Assembly: GCA_041941305.1 (NCBI GenBank)
Contig: JBGTQJ010000105.1
Coordinates: forward strand, 1 to 15,761
DNA length: 15,761 nucleotides
DNA from: JANSWP01 sp041941305
Lineage (GTDB): Bacteria > Bacteroidota > Bacteroidia > Chitinophagales > Saprospiraceae
Direction of reading: 5' to 3'
Part shown: positions 1 to 6,555 of the stretch, piece after piece
Layout: every line of letters begins with the position of its first letter
How positions within the stretch are numbered: the stretch's first letter is position 1
Notes under the pieces: generated by a model
Told to the model about the DNA's origin: nothing
What the model saw: only the letters and a program-made list of their open reading frames with translations
The model's database searches: none
Position numbers and translations under genes: made by a program

Positions 1-173
1 TTCTGTCGGTTTTTCCGGCTCAATCTTTCTGTCGCATGACAGAGTCCCTTTGGGACAGGATTCTATTTCTGCTAGTTCTCTACTCCGCATTTCATACGGA
101 GTTATTCATGTTCAACCTCTCCGAGGTTTTATAACTAATCAATGCACGACTCTAGCGACCGGAGCTACTTTTT
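1..173 (-). repeat. Hairpin-rich repetitive element, cut by the window edge
   Basis: This non-coding stretch packs four short perfect hairpins into about 100 bases: CTGTC/GACAG (29-33/38-42), GTCCC/GGGAC (44-48/52-56), ACTCCG/CGGAGT (82-87/97-102) and AACCTC/GAGGTT (114-119/123-128). Its right edge, TAGCGACCGGAGCTACTTTT at 153-172, matches 5567-5586 in 17 of 20 positions, so the two sites probably share an element end. Read on the minus strand, the element begins within the TAA stop (172-174) of the deiminase gene. The left end lies outside the window. I recall similar strings of small hairpins between genes in other Bacteroidota, but cannot name the family. A relationship to Y1/RAYT-mobilised REP sequences is only a guess. 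Confidence 0.55.
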
Positions 174-1269
174 AATTTCCTGCTAATTCCAATATGGTAT
201 TCGCATTCTCTCCCTTCACCTGCCAACTCAGACATCGAACACTTCCACCCATAAAACATACCCCTTCTGCTGGGACTGTAACTACCTCCTTGTCTGTATG
301 TTGCTCAAACAAAGCCTCCATTTCTGCGTCTTGCCCCATTCCAAAAGTAGGCATGTAAATATAGTTGTCCGTCACAATAGAGTTTACAAAAATATTGCAA
401 GCAGAAGAGAAACCATTCCATTCTTCGTCTTCGTAATAATCAGGTACAACTACAATTTCTACTCCCGGGAATGCTTTTTCCATTTCTTTAATTGCCTTGT
501 TTTGCTTCTTCTTTGGTAGCTCGTGTAGCAGCACTTTATTATCTGTTGCCCACATCACCATACCGTCAGCATGCCCAGTGGCATCGCCGGGAAATTCAGG
601 AATGATGGCTACCTGATTGACGCTCAATAGTTTTTTAAGTTTGTTCTTAGCTTTGGCTTTGGTCAATTGTGGATTGTCCCAAAGGAAGCGGTTGGTTACA
701 ATGACTCGATTGTCGTCATTGTCTACAACATTGCCACCATCCAAAATGAGATTGGATTTTTTGCCGTAAGACAAACCCTTGTCATAAAACCAATCCTCAA
801 AACTATTGTCGATCAAATTGGAAACCCAGGCTGGTTGAAAATCCGGTAAGTAATTGAATTTAACTCCTTTGGTGGGTTTCACCGGAGCAAAATCCCGAAT
901 CCAGATATCTTCAATGTCTGCTTCCAACAAAACATCATTGGAAACTTTGCCTTCAAAATAGGGAAGGGTAGCGGCATCCGCCAAAATGACAACCTGGTCT
1001 TTTCCAGCTATCAAATTTGCGAAATTGGCCTGGTAATCAATGATGTCATCAAATATTTCTTCATAATAATCATTGTAAACCGAAGGAGCTGAAAGCACAA
1101 TCAGGGTTTGACCTTCCCCCAGGCTCCGTGATTGCAAGGTGCCATCTAAGGAACTATCTTGAGTATCACTTTCGATAATTGTATCAGAAGACAACGCTTC
1201 TTTTTGACAAGAGGTAAATGCCAAAAGGCTTGCAAAAACAGCAAGAAAAGCAATTTTTAAATTTTTCAT
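172..1269 (-). CDS. Secreted peptidyl-arginine/agmatine deiminase-family lipoprotein
   Basis: A 365-residue member of the Porphyromonas-type peptidylarginine deiminase/agmatine deiminase family (PF04371), which hydrolyses guanidino groups to ureido groups plus ammonia. Visible motifs are WIRD (residues 123-126), DGGN (177-180), GHADG (232-236) and a C-terminal GGSVRCLSWQ holding the predicted nucleophile Cys346. The ATG at 1269 is chosen because it places a signal peptide with a lipobox (LLAFTSC, Cys21) at the N-terminus. A longer frame to 1317 only adds 16 residues ahead of this leader. Cytosolic agmatine deiminases lack such a leader, so the protein probably acts in the periplasm or at the outer membrane. 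Peptidyl-arginine, free arginine or agmatine are all possible substrates, and the sequence does not decide. It is divergent from the kinase operon, and its stop codon lies inside the repeat at 1-173. Confidence 0.88.
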   Translation of the reverse strand: MKNLKIAFLAVFASLLAFTSCQKEALSSDTIIESDTQDSSLDGTLQSRSLGEGQTLIVLSAPSVYNDYYEEIFDDIIDYQANFANLIAGKDQVVILADAATLPYFEGKVSNDVLLEADIEDIWIRDFAPVKPTKGVKFNYLPDFQPAWVSNLIDNSFEDWFYDKGLSYGKKSNLILDGGNVVDNDDNRVIVTNRFLWDNPQLTKAKAKNKLKKLLSVNQVAIIPEFPGDATGHADGMVMWATDNKVLLHELPKKKQNKAIKEMEKAFPGVEIVVVPDYYEDEEWNGFSSACNIFVNSIVTDNYIYMPTFGMGQDAEMEALFEQHTDKEVVTVPAEGVCFMGGSVRCLSWQVKGENANTILELAGN

Positions 1270-1290
1270 GATTTTTAATTTTTTTGAAAG

Positions 1291-1379
1291 AATCAAGAAG
1301 CAAGGTGCAAGAGTCAAGAATTACTTCTTAAAAAAAATCTCTTGCAGTTTGTTACTTGTCTCTTGAATCTTACTTCAAG
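1291..1379. repeat. 7-base-periodic imperfect inverted repeat (CAAG/CTTG words)
   Basis: Between the divergent deiminase and kinase genes. The left arm (1291-1318) is four consecutive 7-mers each ending in CAAG, for example AATCAAG then AAGCAAG. The right arm (1338-1379) is six 7-mers in one register, mostly ending in CTTG or a near variant, for example TCTCTTG at both 1338 and 1359. The arms are mutually complementary with a few mismatches and one small indel, around a linker containing eight consecutive A. Together with 1380-1653 this fills the 384-base gap between the two start codons. I see no gene in that gap. Confidence 0.75.
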
Positions 1380-1464
1380 TTTTTACAGTTTTTTCATTTG
1401 ATGAATCAAAGGTGAGGTGGTAGCATGTGGTCTTTCCACTTTTTTCAATGGCTTGCTTAAACTT

Positions 1465-1527
1465 TGGAATGAATACACTTCCAGAAGGATTGAATAGGAT
1501 TTTGGACACTAATTTCCATTCATTCCA
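1465..1527. promoter_or_regulatory. Perfect 10-base inverted repeat upstream of the kinase operon
   Basis: TGGAATGAAT (1465-1474) and ATTCATTCCA (1518-1527) are exact reverse complements 43 bases apart, in the region that should hold the promoter of the kinase/regulator operon. A LytTR-type regulator typically contacts two spaced half sites, so an autoregulatory site is conceivable. The spacing is wider than usual, and no defined LytTR consensus is visible. Chance remains possible. Confidence 0.3.
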
Positions 1528-1653
1528 GAATAAAGGACATTCAAAGAAAGAATCGAGTGATTGAAGGATAATAGTCTTGGATTTAACTGGATTCTTCTAC
1601 TTTTGGATGAAAAACGTATCAGGGCTCTCCAGAGCCGTGTTATTCAACCTACC

Positions 1654-2652
1654 ATGGTTCTAAAAAAATACAAAACAATTGATCAGGTAGCCTTTTGGCT
1701 GTTTATGTTTTTGTTCGTTGCAGATTACCATCTATGGGAAGATAACTGGGTGGAAGCAGCTGGCTTTACTGCATTGGAAATCCTGACTTATATGTTGGTG
1801 AGTTACCTCAATTATTTTCTATTGATGCCTAAGCTATTTGGTCGAAAGCAATACTTATTGTTTTGGTTGAGTGCATTGATAATGATAGGGCTTATGGTAT
1901 TAGGCATTCGATTCTCAGGATTGGAATATCTATTGTATGAAGCAGAAGGAGTGCGGAACATTATTTCTATGACCCTCAACTACACCCTCTTCTTTTTACT
2001 TTCGACGCTGTATTGGTATTACAAAGAATGGCAAAAGGAACGCGAACAACAGCTTACATTAAAAAACGAAAAGTTGGAGACAGAATTGAAATTTTTAAAA
2101 AGTCAAATCAGTCCACATTTTTTATTCAATACTTTAAATAATATTTACACACTTGCTTATCAAAAGCACGATAATGCTGCGCCAATGGTGTCAAAGCTTT
2201 CTAAAATCATGCGTTATATTTTATATGAATGCGATGCGGAGCGAGTGCCTTTGGAAAAGGAAATTGAAACTTTGCAACATTTTATTGAGCTGCATCTTTT
2301 GCGCAAACCCCGTTCTCAGAATATTGATTTTTATGCAGAGGGCAGTTTCAAAAATCTGAAAATTGCGCCCTTGTTGCTGCTGAATTTTGTTGAAAATGCT
2401 TTCAAACACAGCGATATTGATAAAAATGAAAAAGCCTGGATTAAAGTGCATTGTGAAATTCAGAAAAGCAAACAATTTTCTTTTTTAGTTGAAAACAGTA
2501 AAGAGCCTTGGGCAGTGCCTGTGGATCATAGCGGAATTGGTTTGGAAAATGTAAAGCGGCAGTTAGAGATGAACTATGAAAAATTTAAGTTAGATATTGA
2601 AGATGAAAAAACACTTTTTAAAGTTGAATTGGTGCTAAATCTTGAAGTCTGA
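1654..2652 (+). CDS. LytS/YehU-type sensor histidine kinase (His_kinase family)
   Basis: A 332-residue membrane sensor kinase that autophosphorylates on histidine and passes the phosphate to the regulator encoded immediately downstream. About four hydrophobic segments occupy residues 12-26, 37-57, 67-87 and 103-122. A short basic, coiled-coil-like linker (123-148) leads to the PF06580 signature QISPHFLFNTLNNI, with predicted phospho-His155. The ATPase part shows LNFVENAFKH (N box, about 243-251) and GIGLENVKRQL (G box, 294-304). The frame is open from a TTG at 1561, but the ATG at 1654 gives the usual length and starts just ahead of the first membrane segment. There is no separate extracellular sensing domain, so the stimulus is probably perceived in or near the membrane. 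It ends 5 bases before the regulator start. Confidence 0.9.
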   Translation: MVLKKYKTIDQVAFWLFMFLFVADYHLWEDNWVEAAGFTALEILTYMLVSYLNYFLLMPKLFGRKQYLLFWLSALIMIGLMVLGIRFSGLEYLLYEAEGVRNIISMTLNYTLFFLLSTLYWYYKEWQKEREQQLTLKNEKLETELKFLKSQISPHFLFNTLNNIYTLAYQKHDNAAPMVSKLSKIMRYILYECDAERVPLEKEIETLQHFIELHLLRKPRSQNIDFYAEGSFKNLKIAPLLLLNFVENAFKHSDIDKNEKAWIKVHCEIQKSKQFSFLVENSKEPWAVPVDHSGIGLENVKRQLEMNYEKFKLDIEDEKTLFKVELVLNLEV

Positions 2653-2657
2653 GTTTT

Positions 2658-3425
2658 ATGAAAAAATACAAATGCCTTATCGTAGATGACGAGACACTCG
2701 CTCGGGAACTGCTTACAGATTATGTATCCAAAATCCCTTATTTGGAACTTGCTGGTACTTGTGCCAATGCGATAGAGGCAAAATTTGCATTGCAGGAAAA
2801 AAAAATAGACATCCTTTTTCTGGATATCCAAATGCCAGACTTGACCGGACTTGAGTTATTGAGGATGTTGAAAAAGAAACCTGCCACTATTTTGACTACT
2901 GCTTACTCCGAGCATGCACTGGAGGGTTATGAATTGGATGTTTTGGATTATTTGTTAAAACCCATAGAGTTTGAACGATTTTTTAAGGCAGTCTCTAAAG
3001 CAGTAGAATGGCTGGGTAAAGATGCTCTACATACTAAGTCTACAGAAGTGGAGGCAGTTTCAAATACTTTAGACTCGTCACCGCAAACATCAACACAAAC
3101 CGAAAAATACTTTTTTGTTAAATCAGATTATAAAATTGTCAAAGTAGAATTTGATGAAATCTTGTTTGTAGAAGCCCTACAAAAATATGTAAGGATTCAT
3201 ACTTCAAAGGAAAGAATAGTAACCCTGCTTTCTTTGAGTAAATTATTGGAATCCCTGCCTGCAAATCAATTTATCCGTATTCATCGCTCATATGTAATAA
3301 ATATTGACAAGGTGGATAGCATTGAAGGCAATATGGTTCGAATTGGAAAGCACAATTTGCGGATTAGCAAGGGGCAGAAGGAAGCGTTTTTAGAATTTGT
3401 TAAGGAGAAAGGGATATTTTTATGA
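2658..3425 (+). CDS. LytTR-family response regulator
   Basis: A 255-residue two-domain regulator. The receiver domain (about 4-118) has the acidic pair Asp10-Asp11, phospho-acceptor Asp56 in LDIQMP, Thr81 and Lys101 in LLKP. A polar linker rich in Ser, Thr and Gln (about 125-147) joins it to a C-terminal LytTR DNA-binding domain (about 150-250), recognised by FVEALQKYVRIHT and FIRIHRSYVINID. It is the partner of the kinase 5 bases upstream. This pairing is very common in Bacteroidota, and targets cannot be deduced from the protein. The closest neighbours to test as targets are its own operon and the divergent deiminase gene. A long hairpin follows the stop codon. Confidence 0.93.
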   Translation: MKKYKCLIVDDETLARELLTDYVSKIPYLELAGTCANAIEAKFALQEKKIDILFLDIQMPDLTGLELLRMLKKKPATILTTAYSEHALEGYELDVLDYLLKPIEFERFFKAVSKAVEWLGKDALHTKSTEVEAVSNTLDSSPQTSTQTEKYFFVKSDYKIVKVEFDEILFVEALQKYVRIHTSKERIVTLLSLSKLLESLPANQFIRIHRSYVINIDKVDSIEGNMVRIGKHNLRISKGQKEAFLEFVKEKGIFL

Positions 3426-3437
3426 ATAGTTAAGGAA

Positions 3438-3475
3438 TTAGTTAGGAGGCATTTTTTAAAATGCCTCCTAACTAA
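3438..3475. terminator. Shared hairpin between convergent genes
   Basis: An 18-base perfect stem (3438-3455 with 3458-3475), built around GTTAGGAGGC and its complement, lies between the regulator stop (3425) and the dehydrogenase stop (3478). A two-base centre means the real loop would be made by opening a few A/T pairs. The T-tracts on either side are weak. The symmetrical placement suggests bidirectional termination. Confidence 0.6.
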
Positions 3476-3477
3476 AC

Positions 3478-4452
3478 TTACACCTCAATCACCACCTTCC
3501 CCCTTACTTTCCGTTCCATCATCTCTTCCAAAGCCCTGGGTACATCTTTCAAGGCATATACTTTGTGAATATGTGGTTTGATTTTTCTTTCCAGATACCA
3601 TTTTAGCAATTCCTGAGTGTTTGCCATGTTGGCTTTTGGGTCGCGCATGGCAAAAGAACCCCAGAATACACCTACAATTTGGCAACCTTTCAACAAAGCC
3701 AGGTTCAAGGGAATTTTTGGAATATCCCCGGCAGCAAAACCAATTACCAAAAACCTTCCTTCCCATGCAGTAGCTCGCAAGGCTGCTTCTGAAAATTTGC
3801 CGCCAACTGGGTCGTAAATTACATCAGCACCATTTCCCTCAGTTAATTCTTTGATCCTGGCTTTCAAATCCTCATTTGAATAATTGATGACTTCATCAGC
3901 TCCATATTCCTTGCACAAAGCCAATTTTTCATCGGTCGAGGCACAAGCAATGACCTTTGCTCCCATCAATTTTCCTAACTCAACGGCAGCCAGACCTACA
4001 CCTCCTGAAGCACCTAATACGACTAAAGTTTCACCTTCTTTGAGTTTTGCCCGATCTTTCAAGGCATGATAAGATGTGCCATAAGCCATTAAAAAAGAGG
4101 CGGCAATGGTAAAAGGCATTTGTGGCATTTTGGGAAAGCACAGATTGGCAGGGAGTACTGCTTCTTCTGCAAATCCACCATGTGGAGCTAAAGCGATGAT
4201 TTCATCTCCAGGTTTTAGGTGTTTCACTTCGGAACCTACTTCTTTAACAATCCCCGCAATGTCACTTCCTGGTGAAAAGGGAAGTGGTGGCTTGAATTGA
4301 TATTTACCCTGAATGATCAATACATCGGGAAAATTGACACCACAGGCTTTTATTGAAACGACAACTTCTTTCTCTTTAGGGGTAGGGGAGGGAATCTCTT
4401 CGAAGCTTAAATTGGAAGGAGGTCCATAAGATTTACAGAGGATTGCTTTCAT
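3478..4452 (-). CDS. Zinc-independent quinone oxidoreductase-type dehydrogenase (MDR superfamily)
   Basis: A 324-residue medium-chain dehydrogenase/reductase of the NADPH:quinone oxidoreductase subgroup. The N-terminal GroES-like part contains KACGVNFPDVLIIQGKY (36-52) and PGSDIAGIVKEVG (61-73). The Rossmann part has the nucleotide-binding loop GASGGVGLAAVELG (147-160) and GADVIYDPVGG (208-218). The structural zinc Cys cluster of alcohol dehydrogenases is not visible, which supports a QOR-like assignment. The ATG at 4452 gives the standard family N-terminus MKAILCK; a longer frame to 4500 would add a non-homologous 16-residue tail. The physiological acceptor could be a quinone, an enone or an enoyl-CoA. 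It follows the cupin gene on the same strand but is separated from it by a terminator. Confidence 0.88.
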   Translation of the reverse strand: MKAILCKSYGPPSNLSFEEIPSPTPKEKEVVVSIKACGVNFPDVLIIQGKYQFKPPLPFSPGSDIAGIVKEVGSEVKHLKPGDEIIALAPHGGFAEEAVLPANLCFPKMPQMPFTIAASFLMAYGTSYHALKDRAKLKEGETLVVLGASGGVGLAAVELGKLMGAKVIACASTDEKLALCKEYGADEVINYSNEDLKARIKELTEGNGADVIYDPVGGKFSEAALRATAWEGRFLVIGFAAGDIPKIPLNLALLKGCQIVGVFWGSFAMRDPKANMANTQELLKWYLERKIKPHIHKVYALKDVPRALEEMMERKVRGKVVIEV

Positions 4453-4508
4453 GTTTTTGTGTTTTGAGCCACAAAAACGGGTAAATTTTGGGAGAAACAA
4501 AATAAAAT

Positions 4509-4542
4509 ACCTGCCAGGTTTTTGTATAAATGCCTGGCAGGT
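4509..4542 (-). terminator. Terminator downstream of the cupin gene
   Basis: A perfect 10-base stem, ACCTGCCAGG (4509-4518) with CCTGGCAGGT (4533-4542), loops 14 bases. On the minus strand it is followed by TATTTTATTTTG, a good T-rich tail, so it should end the cupin transcript before the dehydrogenase gene. Confidence 0.72.
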
Positions 4543-4556
4543 GTCTATCGAAATTT

Positions 4557-5432
4557 TTAAGCAGTTTTCAAAGCATTCAATGCTCGCTTATCTGCCATCT
4601 TTGTCTTCATTCCATGCCATTTGTCACCCAGGACAAATCGAATCACCTCATCCATATGGGTTAACAATCCCACCTGGTATAAACCTCTCATCCGGGTGCT
4701 AAAAAACGGACTCAAGGAACGCATGGAAAAGCCAATCCCAGCCGTCTCGTATTCGATATGATGCCACCAACCTGAAGGCATAAACACGGTGTCACCTGCT
4801 TCGATGTAGGTATCGATTCCCTCTACTTTATCCAAACCAGGATAGCGTTCATAATCTGGATTGTTGATGTCAACAGAAGTGTGTACACCAAAAGGATAGC
4901 GGTAGAGCAGCGTGGAGTATTTTGGATCAAATAAGACCACTCTTTTTCTTCCTGCCAATTCTGTCAAAAAGACATTGCTATTATCCATATCCCGATGGAT
5001 ACGGGTCACAGCTCCTTGTCCGCCGAAAAATGCAAATGGTAAGAACTTCAAGACATTATCAGCGACGTCGGGAAATTCAAAATCGTCAAAGAGGTCTTTT
5101 TTATATTTGAATACATTGAAAAGGAAAAGCCGTTTGGAAGTTGGTTCCCGCTGAACCAGATCGAGATACTCTCCAAATTTCATGGAGTCATTGGTACCTT
5201 TATAAGAACGATCTTCTTTTCTTTTTTTGCCTTCCACATCATAAACGCCTACTTCAATATCCCCCAACGCATTCTTAAAATAATCAAAAGTCCATTTGGA
5301 ATACAAGGGTGCATCTGCTCCATAGAAGTGTTTGACAATAACAGGGCGACCTGCCCGCATGTAGTTTTTCTGAAATTCTTCGCGCGTAATGCCTTCTACG
5401 CGGTCGATTTCGTTAGTAAGTTTTAATGGCAT
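4557..5432 (-). CDS. Cupin_8 / JmjC-like 2-oxoglutarate Fe(II) oxygenase-type protein
   Basis: A 291-residue soluble protein of the cupin_8 (FIH/JMJD-like) group, whose members usually hydroxylate protein or RNA side chains using Fe(II) and 2-oxoglutarate. The metal triad is visible as His146-x-Asp148 in IHRDMDNSN and the distal His224 (or His225) in MPSGWWHHIEYE. Lys163 in GRKRVVLFDP fits the residue that binds the 2-oxoglutarate carboxylate. The N-terminal REEFQKNYMRAGRPVIVKHF (18-37) is the typical family opening. Length and order of motifs match an intact enzyme. There is no signal peptide, so it should act in the cytoplasm. The target is unknown. A TAATTTTG box lies 24 bases upstream of the ATG, and a terminator follows the gene. 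Confidence 0.85.
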   Translation of the reverse strand: MPLKLTNEIDRVEGITREEFQKNYMRAGRPVIVKHFYGADAPLYSKWTFDYFKNALGDIEVGVYDVEGKKRKEDRSYKGTNDSMKFGEYLDLVQREPTSKRLFLFNVFKYKKDLFDDFEFPDVADNVLKFLPFAFFGGQGAVTRIHRDMDNSNVFLTELAGRKRVVLFDPKYSTLLYRYPFGVHTSVDINNPDYERYPGLDKVEGIDTYIEAGDTVFMPSGWWHHIEYETAGIGFSMRSLSPFFSTRMRGLYQVGLLTHMDEVIRFVLGDKWHGMKTKMADKRALNALKTA

Positions 5433-5455
5433 GACGGTTAATTTTTTTCAAGGCG

Positions 5456-5463
5456 CAAAATTA
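5456..5463 (-). promoter_or_regulatory. Bacteroidota -7 promoter box for the cupin gene
   Basis: On the minus strand this reads TAATTTTG, an exact fit to the known Bacteroidota -7 consensus TAnnTTTG, and it ends 23 bases before the ATG at 5432. I do not find a convincing TTTG -33 element about 20 bases further upstream. Confidence 0.5.
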
Positions 5464-5522
5464 GCTCATTTTTTTCTGAGTGCCATCTTTTTTTAAGGTG
5501 ACTTTTGTCAGTTTTTTCGTTA

Positions 5523-5586
5523 AAAAGTAGCCCCAGTTGCCAACAGGAGAAGAATGTCACTCCTGATAGCTACCGGGGTTACTTTT
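5523..5586. repeat. Structured 64-base repeat element ahead of the exported-protein gene
   Basis: The outer stem AAAAGTAGCCCC (5523-5534) pairs with GGGGTTACTTTT (5575-5586) over 12 bases with one G-T wobble. Inside lie CAGGAG/CTCCTG (5544-5549/5560-5565) and the small GTT/AAC hairpin near 5537-5545. The right end resembles the element edge at 153-172 (17 of 20). It sits 22 bases upstream of the ATG at 5609, so it lies either in that gene's 5' untranslated region or across its promoter. Confidence 0.6.
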
Positions 5587-5608
5587 AAAATTCGTTTTTA
5601 TCTCAACT

Positions 5609-6505
5609 ATGATTTATAGGATTCTAATTTTTTCAATATTCCTAAACTGTGGATGTAACTATGCGACTCACCACTCTTCCAGTGATGAAACAAATGAAGT
5701 TACCACATTTGTAAAAACCACAACCCCGAAAGAATATGCTACTTTTTCCAGAGCAGAAATCGAAGCAAGGCTCAAAAAAAAGTTAGAGGACAAACTTCCC
5801 TTGGTTCTTCACGTATTTGTACCGCTTTGCGACAATGAAAATCAGGGTATTGTACCAGTCCCTGCCAAATTGGGGGATGGCATGGATGCCAGAAATAATT
5901 TGTATTGGGGAGCTTTGTATGGTGTGAAAACGCATTTGACCAAAAAGGGTTGGAAGAAAGTAAGAGCAGAAGAAAATCCCAATCCTGAAATTCTGGAGCG
6001 CGTTGTTTTTGAAAAAAAAATGTCAAATGGAGCTTTTGTCTATGTAGTGGCAGATGCATATCGTGGCGATAAAATGAAGAAATGTGTAATTGATTATCTG
6101 GAAGCTTTGGCGGGCAAAGAGAAGGAATCAATAGCCCTGCCCAATGATTTGATTATTGGTGCAAAAGGTAAGGCAGATTTATTGATTTTCAATGGACACA
6201 ATGGCTTGATGGACTACAATATCTCACCTATAAAAAATGAAGATGGCATTGCCAAAGATGCTGCTGTCATTGGCTGTGTGTCTTTTGATTATTTTGAAGA
6301 ACATTTGAAAGCAGCAAAAGGCTTTCCTCTTGTTACAACTACCAATTTAATGGCACCGGAAGCATATATTTTAAACGCCATTGCGCATTCCTGGGGGCAA
6401 TTGGAAGAGGGTGTTGCCATTAAAGAAGCAGTAGCGCAAGCTTATAATGAATATCAAAAATGTGGGATTAAAGGAGCAAGAAGGTTATTTAAGACGGGGT
6501 GGTGA
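5609..6505 (+). CDS. Exported protein with possible caspase/gingipain-like fold
   Basis: A 298-residue protein of no family I can name with certainty. It opens with a hydrophobic leader ending LNCGC (Cys16), a non-classical lipobox, then a Ser/Thr-rich linker, so it is probably a lipoprotein or secreted. A well-structured block (about 66-108) contains LCDNENQGIVPVPAKLGDG and NNLYWGALYGVKTHL, which recalls conserved hypothetical proteins. The C-terminal half has LLIFNGHNGLMDY (191-203), then AAVIGCVSFDYF (218-229), then a segment like the alpha/beta tail of CHAT and C25 peptidases (240-285). The spacing of His197 and Cys223, each after a hydrophobic strand, is what clan CD cysteine peptidases show. 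Usual GHG is here GHN. Activity is therefore inference. It stands alone between convergent and divergent neighbours. Confidence 0.7.
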   Translation: MIYRILIFSIFLNCGCNYATHHSSSDETNEVTTFVKTTTPKEYATFSRAEIEARLKKKLEDKLPLVLHVFVPLCDNENQGIVPVPAKLGDGMDARNNLYWGALYGVKTHLTKKGWKKVRAEENPNPEILERVVFEKKMSNGAFVYVVADAYRGDKMKKCVIDYLEALAGKEKESIALPNDLIIGAKGKADLLIFNGHNGLMDYNISPIKNEDGIAKDAAVIGCVSFDYFEEHLKAAKGFPLVTTTNLMAPEAYILNAIAHSWGQLEEGVAIKEAVAQAYNEYQKCGIKGARRLFKTGW

Positions 6506-6512
6506 GGAATGC

Positions 6513-6550
6513 TTTCAAATGGTGGAGGCGTCAAGCCCCACCATTTGAAA
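6513..6550. terminator. Bidirectional hairpin between convergent genes
   Basis: A 13-base perfect stem, TTTCAAATGGTGG (6513-6525) with 6538-6550, continues as GGC/GCC (6527-6529/6535-6537) after a bulged A. It lies between the stop codons at 6505 and 6556. There is no long T-tract, so termination is inferred from position and stem strength. Confidence 0.55.
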
Positions 6551-6555
6551 ATTAT

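Noticed and set aside
1561..1653. N-terminal extension of the kinase from a TTG codon
   Set aside because: The 31 extra residues are not membrane-like or family-like, and the ATG at 1654 gives the normal kinase start.
3438..3475. Member of the periodic hairpin family
   Set aside because: The stem is a single perfect palindrome without internal 7- or 8-base units, so it is treated as a terminator-like hairpin.
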